Positions 11,431 to 24,266 of a DNA stretch of 64,000 nt are shown here, one piece after another (within the stretch, counting starts at the first letter, position 1; every line of letters starts with the position of its first letter). The translations under genes were made by a program, and so were the position numbers. Source of the stretch: Gamsiella multidivaricata (lineage: Eukaryota; Mortierellomycota; Mortierellomycetes; Mortierellales; Mortierellaceae); the NCBI RefSeq assembly GCF_025024155.1, contig NW_026251723.1:186001-250000 (forward strand), in the 5' to 3' direction. The notes under the pieces were generated by a model, which was not told the DNA's origin, made no database searches, and saw only the letters and a program-made list of their open reading frames with translations.

Positions 11431-13277
11431 ATGTGGTCCTCTCTCGAAAAGCTTTCCCTTTCGCCCGCCGGCATCTCCGCATCATCTCAATCCACAAAGA
11501 TGGCCCTCGTCGCCGTCGCCGCTTCCGTCACCACCGCCGCAGTTCTCCTTGGATACCAAGGGACACAACGCAAACAGCGCTCGAAAAAACTCAAGGATGA
11601 TTTGGGGTTGCCCAAGGGCCCTATCGCGCCATTGAAGCCATCAAGGTCTCTTGAGATAACGACTGGACACTGGGAGCAGCAGACACGATCATCACACCAT
11701 CAGCGTACCGGAAGTAAAGAGGAGAAGATCACGTTTGACGAGGAGTTGGTCCTCGAGCAATTGGCCAGGAATATCGCGTTCTTGGGCGAGGAGGGCGTTC
11801 AAAAGTTGCGCGACTCCTTTGTGGTGATTGTTGGAGCAGGTTAGTCCCAGCCATGTTCATTCCATGGTTCTATCTACAGGAGATAAAGTGAATGAAAGAA
11901 CTTCATTTCGCCATACTCATTTTTTTTTTTTTTTTTGCCCGCATTAACACTAGGCGGAATTGGAAGTTGGGCTGCCAGCATGTTGATCAAGAGCGGTGTC
12001 GGCAAGGTGCGCATTATCGACTTTGATCAGATCTCCCTCTCCGGATTGAACCAGCACGCAACCGCGACAAGGACAGATATTGGCACACCCAAGGCCGTTG
12101 CAATGAAGAAGCACTTCCGACTGATCGCACCCTGGGTCAAAGTCGATGCACGAGTCGAACGTCTACAGGAAGACTCTGCGGATCAATTGCTGTCAGGTAT
12201 GGAGAGTGCAGTTTCCTTCGCGATCAGTGAGAAACACAAAGCCTCCTTCGACGGCTCCCCCTCGTGCTCATCTTTTTCTTTCTCATCTTTCTCATCTTTC
12301 TCGTTTCCCTGTTTTTCGTCCCTCTCTTGGAAACAAAAAAGGCAACCCTGACTATGTGGTGGACGCAATAGGAGATCTCCACACAAAGCTGCAGCTGCTG
12401 AAGTACTGCTATGAGCATAAGATCCGTGTTATAAGCTCCATGGGTGCAGGCGCCAAGGCCGATCCTTCGCGTGTGCAGATCGGCGACATTTCCGAGACCT
12501 TTGGTAAGTCGTGCACGTCTCTCCTTTCCCTCCCCCCCCCCGTAAACCTGATTTGTCCCTTTTGCGCACGGTCTCCAGTCCCCTAACGAACGACATTTTT
12601 GTCATGCTCAACTTACAGAGGACCCATTGGCAAGAGCTGTGCGTCGTCGACTGAAGAAACTAGGCGTCGACACTGGGATCGAGGTCGTCTTCTCTTCCGA
12701 AAAGCCATACAGAACCGAACCTTTGAGCACAGAACAGGATTCCAGCGATGGTGATGACAACGTCTACAAATCATTGCCCAATTTCGGACCCGATTCTCTC
12801 CTTCCAATTCTCTGCCCCTTACCAGCAATGTTTGGCATGTCCATGGCAACCTTCATCATCTGTAAAATCGCCGGCTGGAACATGGAGCCCCTTTCTGTCA
12901 AGTTTCGCATGGAACTGTACCAGCGTCTTCACCGCAACCTGAAATCCCGCGAAGAAAGTCTTTACCCAGTCTCAGGATCTGGCGCCGGTTCTGCGGGCGT
13001 GACCTTCCCATTGAACCGTCAGGATGTAGGGTATTTGGTTGAGGAGATGTTTCGAGGCAAGAGCGCCGTTTCAGGAAGTATGGATCAGATCGCGGTGTGT
13101 CGCTGGAAACAAGATGAGCCCCTTAGTTTGCTGAACACGGTCGTGTTGACGGAGAAGGAGCTGGAGAAGCATTTGGCGTTGCCTAAGGATGCGAATCTGG
13201 AGGAGGTGTATGGGAAGGACGTGGTCGAGTATGTCGAGGCGCGGTTCAGGGAAGAGGAGCAGATAAGTCGGTTGTGA
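11431..13277 (+). CDS. TCD1: tRNA threonylcarbamoyladenosine (t6A) dehydratase, Tcd1/Tcd2/TcdA family
   Basis: Four exons: 11431-11839, 11954-12196, 12342-12503 and 12619-13277; 490 residues, all introns in phase 1. The E1-like (ThiF/MoeB) fold enzyme uses ATP to cyclise t6A37 of tRNAs to ct6A; yeast Tcd1 and Tcd2 sit at the mitochondrial outer membrane. Seen here: a hydrophobic segment at about 24-44 near the N-terminus fitting an outer-membrane anchor; the nucleotide-binding VGAGGIGSW split by intron 1 (about 133-141); DFDQISLSGLNQHA, the Asp that binds ATP; DYVVDAIGD; SSMGAGAKADPSRVQIGD; and EDPLARAVRRRLKKLGV. A serine/aspartate insert and a long C-terminal extension follow the catalytic core, as in eukaryotic members. 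I cannot say whether it is the Tcd1 or the Tcd2 orthologue. Confidence 0.9.
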
Positions 13278-13453
13278 TCCCAAACAGTAAAACAGCTTTA
13301 ACATTAAATAGAGACATTCTTGTTACAGGACATACTGGCTGTTCAGGAAGGGTTTTATTTTACAAAGGAGCGCATTGAGAACGACTCTTGTTCTTGATGC
13401 TTCCGTTTAAGTTATGTATGGCGTTTGTAAAAACATATTCGACGAGCGTGTAT

Positions 13454-15046
13454 CTAAGCGCTGTCGGTGATGAATGATGCGCCCTTGGCGATGTTGACCT
13501 TCAGTTCTGGGATCGCAGCGTCGAGCAACGTCTGTTCATAGCTCGAGACCTGCGGCAACGGCAAAACCTTGCCCACGCCCTCGGGACCAAACTCAACGTC
13601 CTGTGCAAAGTAATCCAATCCAGTCTTCTCCTTGAACGCAGCCGTATTCTCAGCATCCGCATCCAAGTTCACATAGGTTGACTCGACCAATCCAGTCTTG
13701 CCTGCCACGGTCGCTTCAAGCAGCGTGAGCGTGAAGCGTGCACCCGCATAGGCCATCGAAAGCGTGGCGGATCCAGCACCATCCTTGGCCTTGACGACCT
13801 CATCGCCTCCGTACTGGATACGATGCGTGAGGGCATCGAGCTGGTCCTTCGAGAGGGACTCGGCGAATGAGTTGGGGAGTTGGGAGAGCAAGGGCACAAT
13901 GGTGACACCGGAGTGACCACCGACAACGGTGACCCTGGTGCTAGGGTCGATCTTGGGGTTGACCTCCGAAACGAATCTGGAGGAACGGACAACGTCCAGT
14001 GTGCTAACGCCGAAAACCCTGTTTTTTTTAAAAAAAAAAAAAAAAAAAAAATGAAGATAAAGCGGGCGATAGCGTTGATCAGTCAAATGTTGTGGATGGA
14101 TACCATTTTACCGCGAAAGAGAGAGAAGGAAAGTGGGGTTTGTTTGTGCCTCAAAGTGGGGACAAGATGAGTCGTTTTTCTCCTGGGGCTACAATGAACC
14201 CAGTAAACAGCACCATGCCCCATAGCGAACAGACAATATATGAAGAACGACAAGAAGGATAACTGGTCGCTCCAGCCAACCGTTGTGGAGAAAGTAAAAT
14301 GCGGGGGAGTGAGAAATGCCTCAAATCCACCTCTTTCAAGAAACCTTACTTTTTGGGGTTGAAGACGCCATGCTTCTTGAGGACCTCGCAGACAATGGGA
14401 ACGGTCGAGTTGACGGGGTTCGAGATCACCAGGACAAATGCTTCAGGGCAGTTCTTGGCCACACCCGTTGCAAGGTCGCGAACAATACCGGCATTGATCT
14501 ATTTGTAGAGAAGAAAGTCAGCATTGCTGGTTCAAGGAGTCAATGGATAGAAAGCAGAGGCACATAGACACTCGCCTTGAAAAGATCGTCTCTGGTCATG
14601 CCAGGCTTGCGAGGTACACCAGCTATGTCATTGAGAGGACAATCGAAATGAGCCGCGGCATCCCATCAACTTTCAGTCCAACACTTAGATATGCAAAAAT
14701 GTCGAAAAAAATAACTGCGCGTCAACTCACCTGGAATGACAACTGTATGGGCTCCCTTGAGGGCAGCATCCATGTCGTCCTTGCCGTGTCCAGTGACCGT
14801 GGACTTTGAGTTGATGTGGGAAAGATCTGCGGCCACACCAGGCGCGTTCACAACATCATACAACGCCAAGTCCGTGATCAAGTCCGATTGCTTCAAGAGC
14901 AACGACAGAGGCTGACCGATTCCGCCGGCGGCACCGCAAATGACAACTAGAATAGAAACAGTGTTTTCATTTTTGTTAGAGGCCTGTTCAATGTTAAACA
15001 TGGACCTTTTCATAGGAGAAGATAAGGGTGCGTTACCTTTGACCAT
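13454..15046 (-). CDS. MDH: malate dehydrogenase (NAD-dependent, cytosolic-type)
   Basis: Five exons on the minus strand: 15037-15046, 14731-14946, 14576-14622, 14350-14498 and 13454-14018; 328 residues. It interconverts malate and oxaloacetate with NAD. Seen here: the Rossmann motif [13 protein letters not shown] at the N-terminus, the mobile-loop arginines in [23 protein letters not shown], and the catalytic histidine context [12 protein letters not shown]. There is no presequence before the Rossmann motif and no peroxisomal C-terminal signal (it ends ITDSA), so a cytosolic location is inferred. The first coding exon is only 10 nt (MVK plus one base). The intron after DLFK begins with GC rather than GT; the intron before exon 5 ends with a long T run, then A8 and CAG. 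The exon joins give the exact family spacing. Confidence 0.95.
14570..14575 (-). other. non-canonical GC splice donor (GC-AG intron) in malate dehydrogenase
   Basis: Read on the minus strand, exon 3 ends AAG and the intron starts GCGAGT. The acceptor TAG at 14499-14501 restores the conserved [13 protein letters not shown] sequence in frame. No GT nearby restores it, so this is a GC-AG intron of 77 nt. Confidence 0.85.
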
Positions 15047-15790
15047 GGCGTTTCCTGAGGTTGGTGACTAAAAATGCGTGTTTATAGGCCAGAAGAGAGG
15101 GAGCGAGGTGAGATAAGTAAAGGATAAGAGTGAATGAGAAGGGAGGCAGGCGAGAATGGGTTATGTTGTTCGAGACAAAGAAAGAGGGCAAAGAAGGCCT
15201 TTTAAACCAGCAATGGCACGCTGGGTTCTTTGGTCGTTGCTGACAATTGTTCAATTATGACTCGACGGTGCATTGTGCCCAATGTCATGATCCCACCGAA
15301 TACGCCATTCTCTTCTTCTGTACGATACTACGGTGGCCTTTTGTTGGTCCAGTCCTCCTTTTTTTTTTTTTTTTTTTTTTTGCTTCAACAACTCTGTCTT
15401 TCTCACGGTGCAAAATACAGAAGAAAGAGCAGAAGGCATAGTCATAACGCGTGGGATTGATCGACAAAAAAAACAATACACCACTGGCACTACCACCACC
15501 CACGGAGATTAAAAAAAAAAAAAGAAAAAGGAAATGCAGACATTGTTCTTCCTGTGGATCGTGCAGAGTGTAGACAGTCTGACATTTTCATTTCTGTTCT
15601 CCGCAGCGCTGCAGACGGACGGACAGACGGACATACCATGTTGATGTGCTTGTGTAAGGGACCGAGGGGTGCTTGTTACTGAGAGAGAGAGAGGCGGAAG
15701 GAGCAAAGGCTGGTGGCAATGGATTTGTATGGCAAGAGGGGAAGACGAGATGAAAGAAGAAGGCCCTGGGTCCCCCCCGACCGGCCCTCC

Positions 15791-15798
15791 CTTTTATA
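15791..15798 (-). promoter_or_regulatory. candidate TATA box upstream of malate dehydrogenase
   Basis: TATAAAAG on the minus strand, about 745 bp upstream of the MDH start codon. If used, the transcript would have a long or spliced leader. Motif match only. Confidence 0.25.
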
Positions 15799-16052
15799 CC
15801 CTCTCTTCCTTGCCTTCCCTTTTTGCTTCCTTCACGCGCACCCTTCCTCTGATGCAACCACACAATTACATGAACCTTGTGCCAATTAGGGCCGTGTCAT
15901 CGGCAGACCAGGCCTTGGGCCTCGGAAATGAACGGCTGCTAATCTTATTGCACTCGCGTATTCTTCCGCTCATTGCCTGCAACCAAACTGTGTCCATTCA
16001 GGCAGCGTATGGACATGTACTGTACATGTACATGCAATATGCAGTTGAGCAA

Positions 16053-16092
16053 AAGGAAAGGGAAGGAAAGGAAAGGAAAGGGAAGGGAAGGG
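16053..16092. repeat. purine simple repeat (GGAAA/GGGAA units)
   Basis: About 40 bp of G/A-only sequence made of GGAAA and GGGAA pentamers. A similar GGAAA array lies in the intron of the PPR gene at 36343-36372. Confidence 0.85.
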
Positions 16093-17099
16093 ACGCACAC
16101 GGGTGCAAGATATGACACTGCACGATAGGGTATGGGATATGGCCAGACTCAAGGTTGAGTTCAGACGGCCTCCTCCACAAGGCCCTGCCTGTCTGTCTGT
16201 TTATGGTCATCCGCAGGAGACGTCTCTGGACTCTTTCTCTCTCTCTCCCGTGCCCTCCTTCCTCGGCACCATCCACTGCGTTGCTTCTTCTTTGGTCTCA
16301 GGACATGCTATGCAGGCAGCTCCATGTCCTGGGCCATTTTGTCAAACAGTGCCTATTCGGTCTGTCTTTCTTCAGTGCAATTGAACTCCGTGTCCAGTCT
16401 TTCAATGTCCATACTCCGTCCTTGGCTTTCATGTGCATGCTTACTTTCTTGTATCCTCTCTCTTCTCCAAACACGAGCTCAGTCAAGGACAATGGTGACC
16501 ATGACGACATCTCTCTCTCTCTTTTTATTTCTATTTTCTATTTTTCTATTTTTCTATTTTTCTATTTTTTGCTTGGGGCCCCTGTTGGCTGCTTTCCGGC
16601 AACTGCTTTATCGGAACATAGATTGCATTTCCCGTGTGATTTCGCGCGACAAAAAAAAGGACCAAATTAACTGTGCCCTCCCAAGACTCAACACGGGCAA
16701 ATGTGGGGAGGAGGAGGAGGGGGTCTGAACACAGTTTTGGTGACACCGATCTATAGGCTGCCCGCTGCTCTTTTCTTCAGTGTTCCGTGGGTGCATTTTA
16801 TCACACGTACCATGCAAGCATAACAAAACTGACGCGTCGCGTTCCCTGTTCATTCTCCTTCCACAATCGCCATCGAATTGGCAATAGCATAATGTCAATT
16901 GCATCCTCGTTTGCTCTGTTAAGAAAAAGTATTTATTGAAAACAAAACGACAATTGCGCTCTCCAAAGGAAAAATAGCCAGAATAATAAAGGTGGGACAA
17001 AAAACGACGGGTCCTCCGTTTGGTGCCCTCCTCTCTCCTTCTGCTTCCCCTCGTAAAAAGATCGCGCGCGCAAGAATAGTGCTGTATCGGCGTAACTGT

Positions 17100-18011
<912 letters not shown>

Positions 18012-19202
18012 TCAGCATGCTGTCTCCAAGTCATGAGAAAGATTATAGGTCGGATGTTGCTGGGTTGCTGACTAAACTGATGATGTTTTTTCATGGAACG
18101 AGTTGTCATGCCAAGCTCCTGAATGCTATAAAGACCAGCGAATAACCGCATCGACAAAGTCCAAGCCGGTAGGCGGCATCTCACTGCCTTTCATAGAGCC
18201 TTCTGCGTAATATAGGTATTTCCTGGCCGATGCCACTGATAAGCTCTAATATCATGTCAACCATTTCTGATATGCTGAGCAATGACAGCGCGACTCCTCC
18301 AGTCAATGACGTCCTGCGTGCGTTCTCCATTACTGAACTCATCGTCCGAACAATAAAGTCATGGTGCGAGTCGTATGTCGATTGTTAACGGATAAGAGAG
18401 CTGGCTGCATGGAGTCCTGATCCGATGAATGGTTGCCGCAATAGCTGGTTGAATAGCCATGACGATGTGTTGATCGATGGATGGGTCCGTTGTCCTGGTG
18501 GTCGGATGGATTTCAATGTCCCGCAACACCGCACAGCGCCGAATTGAGTTTGCACCTTTTTTTGGATGAGAAAGAGAAGGACCCACTCTGCGCAGGGAAA
18601 CTGCGTTAAAATGCTCCCATATCGCACGTGATGATAATTGACCTAGCGAGAAACTTGAAGAACGAGCTCTGCTCTTTGAAACGCGTCTGCTTAACACTGC
18701 CAGAAGGCATGGCACAAGGAGCCGCATTCATGAACTTGGGCCTCAGTACTTAATCACTGTCTCCCAAGCAGTATTCAGTACGAAAGTATTTGAGAAGGTT
18801 GCTGCGATTGTTATCCTATAGGTGATCCGTGCTACTGGCCCTCATCTCCACTCGCGTCGATGAGATGGCATATCTACAAACATGGGATACCCTTCTCCAC
18901 CCACGAGCGCCATGCTCTGTTTCGATTTTTATCACAGCATAGTAGACTCGGAAAAAGATGTATATTATCCACATCGCTTCATGGTGCTTATGCCCGTATG
19001 GGACTTGGAGCTATCTTTGTTCATGGGACCTGAAGATGTCATTCACACAGCTAAGAATATCGCCTCTAGTACGCTTCATATCCACAAGTTCATATAGAGG
19101 GTCTTTATCCGCTTGTCAGTCACCACAACACACTTTGCGAGATTCAATGTGGAACTGTACTGGGTCTCCACACTCTATGTTCTCTATATACTCAGCATCA
19201 AC

Positions 19203-19204
<2 letters not shown>

Positions 19205-19241
<37 letters not shown>

Positions 19242-19246
19242 GGCAG
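19205..19246. repeat. CT dinucleotide microsatellite
   Basis: About 20 CT units in a row. Likely length-polymorphic. Confidence 0.95.
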
Positions 19247-19699
19247 CAGATCGTGCTCCCTTCGTCTTCGCCTCTTCCAACTATATGCTTCAATTAGGCA
19301 GACAATGTTATCCTTGGGATCCCCTTAGCCATATCACGTCCTCTTCAGGTACACCTAACGATGCATCGATTCTATATTCAATGAGTAACGCTTGTGGGGC
19401 GAATCTTATCGGCACCGAAACCATCGAACCCGACCTTTTTGTCCTCACAAATATACATGGACGACCGAAGTCTTGTTACAGCGATGGAAGGATTGGAAAC
19501 CCAACAATCAATTGCCAGAGCCCTGGCTTGGACACTATAGACAATAATATTTTGCGAGATTTCAATCGGTACAGGAGCCATCGAACGCAAAAGTCGCCTC
19601 TTAACGAAATCCTCAGAACTGAGCTCTTTACTGTCCCGGTCGTTTGTTCTCATGTTCTTCCTGGGCTTGCGAATGGTTATCGCTGCCCTGAAGAAGACC

Positions 19700-19728
<29 letters not shown>
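19700..19728. repeat. poly(A) tract
   Basis: An uninterrupted run of 29 A in the ubiquitin/uL5m spacer. Confidence 0.9.
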
Positions 19729-19731
<3 letters not shown>

Positions 19732-20320
19732 ACAGGATCCGTCACTTCACTTTAAATGCATCCCGACTACAAGATGAAGAACCATCTCCGGTCCTCCTAT
19801 CTCAAAGGATGCACGCGCAGACATTCTTTGACTTGCACTTTGACTGCGACCCCACCAGACCGCAATTCGCTGTCGCATCTCTCTCGCGGTGGGAGGTGAG
19901 CAGTGGAGGGGCTATTGGCCTGTGGCGATCATGGACTGAAAATCGCCACGAACGAACTCGGCTCTAGGCTATGGCGAAGTGTAACCTTTACCAGCGTTGC
20001 GGCATATATCTTTCACGACCAAGCCTTCTGATGAACTAAAAAATAATAAAAACTATCAAGAAAAAAAAAAAAGAGACTGAAGCAGCGGCAGTGGCGATTA
20101 TGGTATTCACCTTGGTCATAAGAAATTGTGAAATGTCTACCTGATCCTGTTGTGATCGTCGCTGACAATAGTTCAGAAAAAAAAAAAAAAAGTCCATAGC
20201 TTAGTTGAGCACGAGAAAACAACGGCAACATACGGCGCTGTTGCCGATCAGAACCCAGGCAAACACGATATAGCACGCAAGCCTACCGTGAGTAGCACCA
20301 CTACTCCAAGGATTAGAAGG

Positions 20321-20365
20321 AGGGTATCAAAGTCCCTTGCCCGAGGGTATCAAAGTCCCTTGCCC
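20321..20365. repeat. 22-bp perfect direct duplication
   Basis: AGGGTATCAAAGTCCCTTGCCC occurs at 20321-20342 and again at 20344-20365 with one base between them, about 310 bp upstream of the uL5m start codon. A recent tandem duplication or a doubled regulatory site. Confidence 0.95.
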
Positions 20366-20673
20366 CAACTTCATTTCTCGCGTGTGCTTTTTGTGTTTTC
20401 CGCAAACATTCTGCGCGGGGCAGAATGGGGGATTCGATCGTGGCTTAGGGGAAACGGTGGGTGGGTTTGCCTGAACCAAAAGAAACAAAAAAATCAAAAT
20501 ACACCTGTCCTTTACTTGTGTTGGCCGGCTACTTCGGGATTCGCTTTCACTCAACCGTTACTCGCCATCCTCCTATCCCTTGTCGGCTTTCTCCTCCCCA
20601 CTTTTCCTTTCCTCCTCGCTTCTTATCCCCTCGTCATCGCCCTCCCGGAAACGTGCGCGAGAATCAGAACAGT

Positions 20674-21728
20674 ATGGCCGCCGTTACCCGATCAGCTCGC
20701 AGCCTGATCTCACACTCAGGATTGCACCAGTCCCTCAAAGGATCCCTTTCCGTCGCCATCTCACACCAGGTCCGTCTCGCCTCCACAGAAGCAGCCAAGA
20801 AGGGTTCCAGCAGCATCAGCAAGAGTAAAGGGAACGATAACGCCGTCATCCTTGGACCTCAACAGGAATACATCACAGGCGTTAGCAGGCTGCGTGAGCA
20901 CTATCGTGGAACCGTCCAGGACGATCTTATGGTCTTGACTTACAACCACTCCTTTAAGCCCAAGGCCAAGATCCCTGAGGGTGTTCGTGTGGAATTGAAG
21001 GGCAACAAGCACATCAAGCCAGCACCGAATGCGCCTTCCCCACGCCATATCCCGGAGCTGGTGAAGATTGATGTGCACTGTATGATGAAGGAGGCCTTGG
21101 TCAGCAAGTTCAACCTGTTGAGCGGGTTCATGGCTATTCAGTCGATCACAGGAGAAATGCCCGAGATCATCCATTCCAAGAAGGGTGTCCACCCATGGAA
21201 GCTGCGTGCCGGTAAAGCTCGGATCAATTGATGAAAAAAAGAAAAAGCAGGCAATTTGACTTTATTGGAGCAAATTGACATTGATACTCACGCTTCTCTT
21301 CTTGGCCTTTTTATTTTTATTTTTTTTAACGATCAGGCAATCCGATCGGGTGCAAGGTCACCTTGAAGGGCGACAAGATGTACCAATTCCTTGACAAGCT
21401 TGTCGAAGTTGTGCTCCCAAGGATGAAGGAATGGCCCGGCCTGCCCGAATCTGCCGGCGACGCGACAGGAAACATCGGTATGGGTTTCCCTCCCTCGGCC
21501 ATGTCATTATTCCCAGAGATCGAAAGCAACTTTGACATGTTCCCAAGGATGACAGGATTCGATGTGACCTTCACGACCACCGCCAAGACCAACCTCGACG
21601 CAAGACTCTTGCTCAGTGGATTCAACATGCCCTTCCAACAAAAGATTCGTTCGCCACCAGTAGCCAAGACCGGCACATCAGCAGCAGCAGCATCACCATC
21701 ATCAATAGACGCGGGATCTTCGGCGTGA
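20674..21728 (+). CDS. MRPL7: mitochondrial large-subunit ribosomal protein uL5m
   Basis: Two exons, 20674-21211 and 21337-21728; 309 residues, phase 1 intron. It is the mitochondrial form of bacterial L5, which contacts 5S rRNA or its replacement at the central protuberance. Seen here: a presequence rich in R, S and A (first ~30 residues), then L5 landmarks such as KIDVHCMMKEA, LLSGFMAIQSITGEMP, and the phrase [26 protein letters not shown] that spans the intron exactly as in bacterial L5. Further on come LFPEIESNFD, GFDVTFTTTAKT and FNMPF near the C-terminus. A short Ala/Ser-rich tail ends it. ATG 20674 is the first Met giving an import-type N-terminus; the frame is open further upstream. 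Confidence 0.94.
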
Positions 21729-21940
21729 GCAAAAGACGTAAGGGGAGGGTTTGAATTCTTAGAACGCATCATGGGCTTTTTTTTTAAACACAAATAAAAT
21801 AAAACCATGCAAATCATTTCTTATCATTCTCGCCATTGTTCAATGTGTTGCGAATCAAATTGGTGCGGACTGAAGTGGGTTTATTAAGCATAGCATACAT
21901 GAAAGCATATTTTGTCGATTGGGGGTTGTTTGAAAGATGA

Positions 21941-22897
21941 TTAATCCGATTCCGAATCCGAGCCATAGTCGCCGATCAGCGACAATAGCGATGAAGGTTT
22001 GCTTGCTGGTTTGCTCGTTACTGTCGTCGCTCCTGTTGCCATTGCGGATGAACCTGTCGATGCCGATATTGACGATGTTAATGCTGCACTTGGCGTTGCC
22101 GTCTCTGTCGTGGCCTTGACCAGTCCAAGTGATCCACCTTGCTTACGCTTCTTGGCCAGCGGTGTCTTAAAGTCCGGGAGTGCCAAGGGCTGCGCAAACT
22201 TGGCCATGGCCACCTTGGCCGCACTGACTTCTCCCTCCACATCCTCATCCAAATCATCATTCAGTCTCTTGACTCTATCTCCATCCACATCCTTAAACAC
22301 CGCTCTGGCCAATCGCTCGTCCTCCTCATCCTCTTGCTGCTGCTGTCGAAGCCGAATATCCTGCTCAGAATCGACGAGCTTATCCAACAGTGTATCCGCG
22401 TCCAATCGTTCATTCAACGCATTCCTGGTCCGGATCTCATCCAGAGCGTCCATGATCTCCATTTCTCGTTTCGAATCCTGTGTCCGGTTCTCGAGCGCCT
22501 TCATCGGGTTATTCTCCTCTTCCTCCTCACGTTCTGCGGCCGTCTTTCCTTTGCCCTCCTCATCACGCCAGGGCTCAAAGTTTCGCTGGGCACCGTTCTC
22601 GGCGACGTAGTCGGTATTGGCGGGGTCGGTCTTGAAGGTGATTTCGGCAGCACAGCGGTTACAGCGAATATAAAAGCGGAAGATCTTGATGGAGTGGTAG
22701 GTCTCGTCCGTGGTTTCTTTGCGGGCGTTGAATTTCTTGCCCTTGTAGATGTATTCGCCACAGGTGTTGCAGCGCATGGAGAACGGGGTCATGAGACGGA
22801 CTTTGTGTTGGAGATCCTTCGGTTGCTTACGCCGGGGAATCAGGGCGGGATCGAAATCCGGGGGGAAGTATTTGTTGAGGACCTTGCGCTCAGACAT
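21941..22897 (-). CDS. YJU2: pre-mRNA splicing factor YJU2/CWC16 (CCDC94)
   Basis: Single exon, 318 residues. Yju2 joins the spliceosome for the first catalytic step, its N-terminus entering the active site near the branch helix. Seen here: the invariant start [17 protein letters not shown]; the zinc-binding pairs CNTC and CNRC (about residues 43-46 and 80-83) within [29 protein letters not shown] sequence; [20 protein letters not shown]; and [16 protein letters not shown]. The C-terminal half is a charged helical region and a low-complexity Ser/Thr/Ala tail, normal for the family. It reads head to head with the ZNHIT3-like gene, the two start codons being 278 bp apart. Confidence 0.95.
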   Translation of the reverse strand: MSERKVLNKYFPPDFDPALIPRRKQPKDLQHKVRLMTPFSMRCNTCGEYIYKGKKFNARKETTDETYHSIKIFRFYIRCNRCAAEITFKTDPANTDYVAENGAQRNFEPWRDEEGKGKTAAEREEEEENNPMKALENRTQDSKREMEIMDALDEIRTRNALNERLDADTLLDKLVDSEQDIRLRQQQQEDEEDERLARAVFKDVDGDRVKRLNDDLDEDVEGEVSAAKVAMAKFAQPLALPDFKTPLAKKRKQGGSLGLVKATTETATPSAALTSSISASTGSSAMATGATTVTSKPASKPSSLLSLIGDYGSDSESD

Positions 22898-23175
22898 GGT
22901 GGATCAGGAGTAGTGGTGGTAAGGGGTGATGCGAAGGGGTAGGTGGAGAGAGAGAGAAAGAGGATCGATGGGGATAGGATGGAGGAGGTATTTCAATGGG
23001 AGGCAAAGTCGTTTTGAGTGGATGGTGAGTGGGTTGGGCGCTTGAGGGGCTTGCCAAAAGTAAAATTGACTTTTTGACACAGAAAGGGATCATGCTCAGC
23101 CCAAGAAAGGATCGCCCTCAACCCCCCTCCATTCCCCAAGCGAACGAAAAAAAAAAAAAAAAAAAAAAAGCGGCC

Positions 23176-24007
23176 ATGGACAAGACAAAGAAAGTCTGCG
23201 GCGTATGCGATACCAACCCGTCAAAGTACAAATGCCCAACCTGCACATTACCCTAGTAAGTGTCGCCATTGCAGAGGAGGTCGACGTTTGGAAATGCCCT
23301 CATTAGGGTGCCTTTTTTTTTTTTAGGATCTTGGAGCTAACATAAACTTTTGTATCCTTGATCCTCTGAACAGCTGCTCATTAGTATGTTATAAGAAGCA
23401 CAAAGGTATTCACGAGCAGAGGGAAAGCAAATTGGATCATGGGATAATCTCTAAAGACAGGAAACCGATACGGAATACTGTTCATTGATCCCCATGAATC
23501 CATCATGGCTAACCCAGGATCAATTTTCTCTGTCTTCATAGAAACGCCATGTGAAAAGCCGGCACCGATTCCTGAACCAGGTACAAAGCTTCTTCCTTCC
23601 AACTCCTTGCTCAATCTTTATCGCTTTTCCCACATGGGCTAACACTCAAATCCTACGTCGTTCATACATCGGACGAAACTATCCATTCAGAAACGATCCC
23701 TGTCCCGCCTGTCGCGCCCGTACCAGACTTTCTCAAGGAAGATCCCGTCGCCCTCCTTAACGATGAACAGCTTGGCAGGATCGCACAATCGAGCAAAATC
23801 AACGAAATGCTCCAGAACGAAGGACTACGACGACTGGTAAAGATGATCGACAGCAGCGAGAACCCAGAGTATTTATTAGACAAGGCCAGGAAGGACGATC
23901 GGCGGTTCATGGAGTTTTCAGAAGAGATCTTAGCGATCGTTGGACGTGAACCTGGGGGGTCAGGGACGGAACAAGTTCTGGAGGCCATGGGCATGGGCAA
24001 GAAGTAG
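23176..24007 (+). CDS. HIT1: HIT zinc-finger protein, ZNHIT3/Hit1-like
   Basis: Four exons: 23176-23255, 23374-23405, 23542-23580 and 23691-24007; 155 residues, the length typical of ZNHIT3. The family assists box C/D snoRNP assembly together with NUFIP/Rsa1. Seen here: the complete HIT zinc finger, CGVCDTNPSKYKCPTC then YCSLVCYKKHK, assembled only when exons 1 and 2 are joined (the TAC codon is split), a proline-rich linker across exons 3-4, and a C-terminal helical part (LRRLVKMIDSSENPEYLLDKA, then FMEFSEEILAIVG). Exons 2 and 3 are very short, 32 and 39 nt. Acceptor 23690 was chosen because it alone keeps the frame and follows a GCTAACA branch-like site. Shares its promoter region with YJU2. 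Confidence 0.88.
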
Positions 24008-24266
24008 AGAAAAAAAGACGATGCAGAAAGATGTGTAATCATCATATTCTCTCTCTCTCTCATACGCTGGATGCTTCATAATCGCCTTTTTGGCATGGTC
24101 ATTCGGTAGCTTCATTACCATTACATCTCATAATGCATTCTTTGTCTATATTTTTTTCCTCATCAATAAATTACTTTACACATAACAAAAAAAAATATTA
24201 GATGCAAAAGAGAGACAACGCTTTAATATGCCAGTGGAGGCACTGGACAGGGCCCGGTATTAACTC

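Larger units (their letters stand above)
15047..17099. other. gene-poor region between MDH and ubiquitin-eL40
   Basis: About 2 kb with no supported coding sequence. It contains the promoter side of MDH (a TATAAAAG on the minus strand at 15791-15798, a T run at about 15359-15380, an A run at about 15510-15523), a GGAAA/GGGAA simple repeat (16053-16092), a TATTTTTC-type repeat at about 16526-16567, a GTACATGTAC palindrome cluster near 16014-16035, and the 3' flank of the ubiquitin gene. Confidence 0.5.

Noticed and set aside
16012..16035. GTACATGTAC palindromes, also near 25710
   Set aside because: Short self-complementary motifs of this kind are expected in AT-balanced DNA; no larger inverted repeat or gene context supports a function.
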